The notes under the pieces were generated by a model that saw nothing but the letters and a program-made list of their open reading frames with translations, was not told the DNA's origin and searched no databases. 64,000 bases of DNA from an uncultured Paracoccaceae bacterium. GTDB lineage: Bacteria; Pseudomonadota; Alphaproteobacteria; Rhodobacterales; Rhodobacteraceae. The translations under genes and the position numbers were made by a program. The first letter of the stretch is position 1; each line of letters opens with the position of its first letter. Below are positions 60,999-64,000 of this stretch, piece by piece. The stretch is taken from positions 94,434-158,433 of the forward strand of contig CAKSTR010000011.1 in NCBI GenBank assembly GCA_934500835.1, in the 5' to 3' direction.

Positions 60999-62711
60999 CT
61001 ACGCCGTTTCGGCCACAATAGGCCGACCGGAGATGGCTGGGGCCGCCGGTGCGGTCAACGACCAGACCCTTGCCGCACGGCTGACAAGGTCAGCCTGACG
61101 TGTAACCAGCTGATCTTTCGTCCATTCGTTTGCCGCCAATATTGGCTTGGTAGTATCGAACGAGACCTTGTCGTTCTTTTTGGAGAAGACTTCCTTCTTG
61201 CGGTCAAAGGAATAGAACTTTGCCTTGTAATTCTTGATCCCCGCCAGCAGCGCCAGGTTGCCAAGGCGATGCAGCCAGAGGCGATGATCGTCATCAGTGA
61301 AACGCCGACGCCAGTAATCATCCTTCAGCGCCTGCGGCAGGACATGCTCGATGGTAATCTTGCCGCCGAAGTCCTTGGTGACCGATTCATCCTGATCCGC
61401 CTCCTCAAGACGCAGCAGAACCGCCTGAGCGAACGGCCGACCATAGACCTCCCCGTCAATCAGTGAACGGAATTCATCATCGTTTGCATTGCTGCGGAAA
61501 ATGGCCCGAATGTCGTCGGCAGACTTCCCGGCCCGGATCGCTGTAATCAGTTGGAAATACACCGTAAGACGTGCAGTGAACGCGAGCCTCCTGATCCAGT
61601 TCTGATAGGTGATCCGCTCCAGCAGGTCGACGAATTCATTTTCGGTCAATGCGGGTGCCGGGTTTTCGTCCTCGATCGGTGCTGGCTCTGGTCGATTGAG
61701 AAAGGCCAGAAGCGGCGGAATCCATTCCTCGAACGCCACGCGCTGCAATGACCTGACGGCACGCCGTGCGGCGGGCGTCTCGAAATCATTGCGCAGGATG
61801 CGCAGATAGTTCTTGGCCGAGGTATTCAGCTCGTCGAGAAACGAGAACGGGCTTTCAGCCGCGCCGACCAGCGGCTCGAACTCCTCGTGCAATGCCTTGC
61901 GGGCCTTGGTGGCCACGATGGAACTGCGATGATGCGCCATGAACTGGTCCAGGCGCTCGATCCCGATCTGCTCCTCCAGTTCAAGCCACGCCTCGTCCAA
62001 TTCGCCGCTTCGTGCCGAATTGCCGCCGAGTTGGGCGAAAAGCATGTTCTTGATCAGATCGGCGTTCGACAGCGCCATGCCGCGGGCGTTCAGCACGTTG
62101 AAGAGGCGGTATGCGGATTGCCAGGATGCCGTCGTAACGAAGACGACGTAGACCTTGCTGATAAGAAAATTGGCGAAGAGCTTCAGCGTTTTCTGATCGT
62201 GCTGGCCGATGAAGGCGTCTATGGCTTCGAGGTTTTCGACGATCCGCTGCTTCGGCGCATCCTGCTCCTTGACGATCTCCTTGCGGATCGCATCCGGGAT
62301 GGTCTGACCAGCAAGAACATGACGACGGAAGAAGCTCTGGTCGCGCTGGCGCAACGTCAGTCGCGGGGTTTCCTCCTCCCCCGTCAAGGCGTTGCGTGGC
62401 AGGACACGGCGCCCAAGTTCTGATTTGGCGGGCTCATCGACCGCATCCCGGAGCCGCGAAAAGATGAGGTTCAGCGTGGTCAGCCGCTGCTGACCGTCAA
62501 CGACGTCGTAGAGGCGGCCCTTTTCGCGTTCGATTGTGATGAGTGATCCGATGAAATACTCTTCGTCGTTGGCGTCGTAAGCCTCCCAGATATCGTCGAG
62601 CAATTGCTCAACATTTCCCTTTTCCCATGAATAGGGGCGCTGATACGCGGGAATCTCGTAACGAATCTGTTCGGTCAAAATCTGGCTGATCGTGCGCTCG
62701 ACCGCTTCCAT
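60999..62711 (-). CDS. DUF262/DUF1524 (GmrSD-like) nuclease
   Basis: 570 residues if started at ATG 62711 (MEAVERTISQ); ATG 62780 would add 23 residues. DUF262 N-terminal domain with VVDGQQRLTTL (Asp72-Arg76), the NTP-binding DGQQR motif. C-terminal DUF1524 HNH-type nuclease: His456 in IEHVLPQ, GNLALL and KNYKAK. This pairing is typical of GmrSD-type proteins that cleave modified DNA. It precedes hsdR in the same operon. Confidence 0.8.
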   Translation of the reverse strand: MEAVERTISQILTEQIRYEIPAYQRPYSWEKGNVEQLLDDIWEAYDANDEEYFIGSLITIEREKGRLYDVVDGQQRLTTLNLIFSRLRDAVDEPAKSELGRRVLPRNALTGEEETPRLTLRQRDQSFFRRHVLAGQTIPDAIRKEIVKEQDAPKQRIVENLEAIDAFIGQHDQKTLKLFANFLISKVYVVFVTTASWQSAYRLFNVLNARGMALSNADLIKNMLFAQLGGNSARSGELDEAWLELEEQIGIERLDQFMAHHRSSIVATKARKALHEEFEPLVGAAESPFSFLDELNTSAKNYLRILRNDFETPAARRAVRSLQRVAFEEWIPPLLAFLNRPEPAPIEDENPAPALTENEFVDLLERITYQNWIRRLAFTARLTVYFQLITAIRAGKSADDIRAIFRSNANDDEFRSLIDGEVYGRPFAQAVLLRLEEADQDESVTKDFGGKITIEHVLPQALKDDYWRRRFTDDDHRLWLHRLGNLALLAGIKNYKAKFYSFDRKKEVFSKKNDKVSFDTTKPILAANEWTKDQLVTRQADLVSRAARVWSLTAPAAPAISGRPIVAETA

Positions 62712-62831
62712 GTCGCTCTCTACTATCGAACGGCGGCGACCGTGCCGAGCGCCCCGATATCGAGCTGACATTGCCGCCATTTACTGCGTCAGACTAAGCC
62801 GCGAACTTCACCAGACGCAAGCCGGATGGCG

Positions 62832-63221
62832 TCACGCAGCCACAAGCGATTGAAACTGCTCCGCCCACTCGGCCGGAAACGGCTCCATCAGCCGGGCGAG
62901 TGTCACCTCGGCCCCCTGTCGCCCATCAAGGATCGCCGCAACGAGATCAGGGGCGAGCAGCGTCAGGCGAAGGACGCGGGTCAGGTAAGACAGCGTGATC
63001 CCCTCGCGCGCGGCCAGTTCGGCGATGGTGGCGTACTCGCCCGATTCCAGCATGCGCTTCCAGCGGAAGGCGCGGGCCAGTGCCTTGACGAGGGCGCTGT
63101 CGGGGCGGCGCTGGGTGGGGACGCCCTCGGGCAGTTGCATCTCCTTCCGTCCGCCGCGTTTCACGAGGCGGAACGGGACATGGATGGTCACGGTTTCGGA
63201 GATCGGCGTGGCACGGGCCAT
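62832..63221 (-). CDS. Recombinase-associated helix-turn-helix protein
   Basis: 129 residues, overlapping the recombinase C-terminus. Residues 65-95 (ATIAELAAREGITLSYLTRVLRL) form a helix-turn-helix resembling ParB/KorB types. Small proteins of this kind commonly follow large serine recombinases in Rhodobacterales genomes. Function is unknown; a DNA-binding or directionality role is inferred. Confidence 0.65.
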   Translation of the reverse strand: MARATPISETVTIHVPFRLVKRGGRKEMQLPEGVPTQRRPDSALVKALARAFRWKRMLESGEYATIAELAAREGITLSYLTRVLRLTLLAPDLVAAILDGRQGAEVTLARLMEPFPAEWAEQFQSLVAA

Positions 63222-63923
63222 GCGGCTTCTCCAATGTCGGCGGTCACTTCGCGCGCCAGCCCCGGCAGCCCGTCCATGCGCAGACGCACGTTCAAACCCT
63301 CGCTGCTGATCTCGACCCGTTCGACCAGCAGCGTCACGATGCGCGCGTGTTCGGCGGGAAAAAGCTCATCCCACAGCGGGTCCAGCTGGGTCAGCGCCGC
63401 GCGGGCATCGACCTGGGTGATCTCGCCGTCCTGCACCCGCGCGGCCTTCCACGTTCCCGCCACGATCTCGGGCTGGCGGAACACGGCGCGAAGCTGGTCG
63501 ATGACCGCCGCCTCGATCTCGCCCGCAGGCACGCGGCCGATGGGACACGCCCCCGCGCCATGCTTCAGCACCGTCTGGCTGACGTAGTAGCGGTAGAGCC
63601 GCCCGCCCTTGCGGGTGTGCCTCGGCGAGAAGGCGGCACCGTCGGGACCGAACAGCAGCCCCTTAAGCAGCGCGGGCGTGTCGGCGCGGGTGCGTGCGGC
63701 GCGTTTGCGCGGGCTCTCCTGCAGGATGGCGTGGACGCGGTCCCATGTCTCGTGGTCGATGATTGCGTCATGCTCGCCGGGGTAGCTGTCGCCCTTGTGC
63801 ACCGCCTCGCCGATGTAGGCGCGGTTGTTGAGTATCCGGTAGAGGTACTTCTTGTCGATCCGGTTGCCGCGCGGCGTGCCGAGGCCCCGCGCTCCGACCT
63901 CGCGGGCCAGCAGCGTGCCGGTG
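63188..63923 (-). pseudogene. Large serine recombinase, C-terminal part, interrupted
   Basis: The readable protein runs from about 63923 leftward: GTPRGNRIDKKYLYRILNN, then AYIGEAVHKGDSYPGEHDAI, HETWDRVHAIL, and a zinc-ribbon-like KGLLFG...YRYYV region, all typical of the recombinase and C-terminal domains of large serine recombinases. The catalytic N-terminal resolvase domain is absent from the window. The homologous reading stops at about 63923, where the sequence changes character; the frame then runs into a stop at 63983-63985. It is therefore likely inactivated, or at least truncated in this window. Confidence 0.6.
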
Positions 63924-64000
63924 TGACCTGAGCCCCGTGTTCCCTCCAGCGTTTGAGAGAGTCCTTGGGTTGATTTCTGGGTCTAAGCTGCTTGCTTTTC
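63924..64000. mobile_element. Probable insertion sequence end (IS3-type terminal repeat)
   Basis: TGACCTGAGCCCCGTG begins at 63924, where recombinase similarity ends. A TG-starting, C-rich terminus of this form recalls IS3-family inverted repeats. The following 60 bases are A/T-richer and code for nothing recognisable. Only the tip of the element is in the window, so the assignment is tentative. Confidence 0.35.

Larger units (their letters stand above)
55000..64000. mobile_element. Accessory island next to tRNA-Ser with restriction genes and serine recombinase
   Basis: Downstream of tRNA-Ser, all recognisable genes are on the minus strand and belong to defence or recombination. The first 286 bases after the tRNA are A/T-richer and gene-free. 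No repeat of the tRNA 3' end was seen up to 64000, so the right boundary is either outside the window or the tRNA is not the attachment site; large serine recombinases usually do not use tRNA sites. Confidence 0.5.

Noticed and set aside
54910..64000. Direct repeat of the tRNA-Ser 3' end marking the island's right end
   Set aside because: No second copy of the tRNA 3' sequence was seen before 64000, so no attachment pair is claimed.

Overview
The window looks like a chromosomal segment of a high-GC alphaproteobacterium, most likely of the order Rhodobacterales (Rhodobacter/Paracoccus-like). The grounds are the strong G/C bias at third codon positions, a complete bhcR-bhcABCD beta-hydroxyaspartate-cycle locus, a fused MnhA/B antiporter operon, and an intergenic inverted-repeat family (GGATATTT...AAATATCC plus a G/C hairpin) of a kind I associate with this order. 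The assignment is inferred from gene content; no rRNA is present.

Layout. (1) 1-9032, plus strand: the late end of a lambda-like siphophage prophage, with tape-measure C-terminus, minor tail proteins, NlpC/P60 tail peptidase, gpJ-type host-specificity protein, glycine-rich fibre, fibre-assembly-like protein, XhlA-like protein, GH108 endolysin and two holin-like proteins. (2) 9112-16509: a surface-glycan cassette with a sugar-nucleotide epimerase on the minus strand, then an unknown protein, a large glycosyltransferase/RgpF fusion, a sulfotransferase, and a sulfotransferase fused to a long coiled coil that carries an exact 159-bp tandem duplication. (3) 16842-20127: alpha/beta hydrolase, small hypothetical protein, DUF533 protein. 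(4) 20169-26794: BhcR regulator divergent from bhcA-bhcB-bhcC-bhcD (glyoxylate to oxaloacetate by way of 3-hydroxyaspartate and iminosuccinate), followed by a GAPDH paralogue. (5) 26968-31242, minus strand: deoC, a two-domain ALDH16-type aldehyde dehydrogenase and a potassium channel whose start overlaps the dehydrogenase stop. (6) 31338-37056, minus strand: a tightly packed multisubunit cation/proton antiporter operon. (7) 37228-47935: mixed metabolic genes (P-loop kinase, EamA exporter, adenine deaminase, SGNH hydrolase, a Rieske oxygenase remnant, RidA, DUF1028, LysR, CbiX-like chelatase, GlnA-like ligase, class III aminotransferase). (8) 48368-54181: small membrane protein, L-lactate dehydrogenase, aldehyde dehydrogenase, trpA, VOC protein, ychF. 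(9) From tRNA-Ser(GCU) at 54910 to the end: an accessory island with a compact minus-strand defence operon (DUF262/DUF1524 nuclease, HsdR, HsdM, HsdS, HEPN protein) and a large serine recombinase that appears to be cut by the end of an insertion sequence at about 63924.

How the genes work together: region 4 is a self-contained C2-assimilation pathway. DeoC acetaldehyde could be oxidised by the neighbouring ALDH16. The antiporter and channel handle monovalent cations. The phage-adjacent glycan genes may alter the cell surface. The tRNA-linked island layers type I restriction with a possible modification-dependent nuclease and an RNase-like HEPN protein. The least explained parts are the structured bhcC-bhcD spacer, the palindromes in front of bhcA, deoC, gap and the aminotransferase, and the five-gene defence operon.
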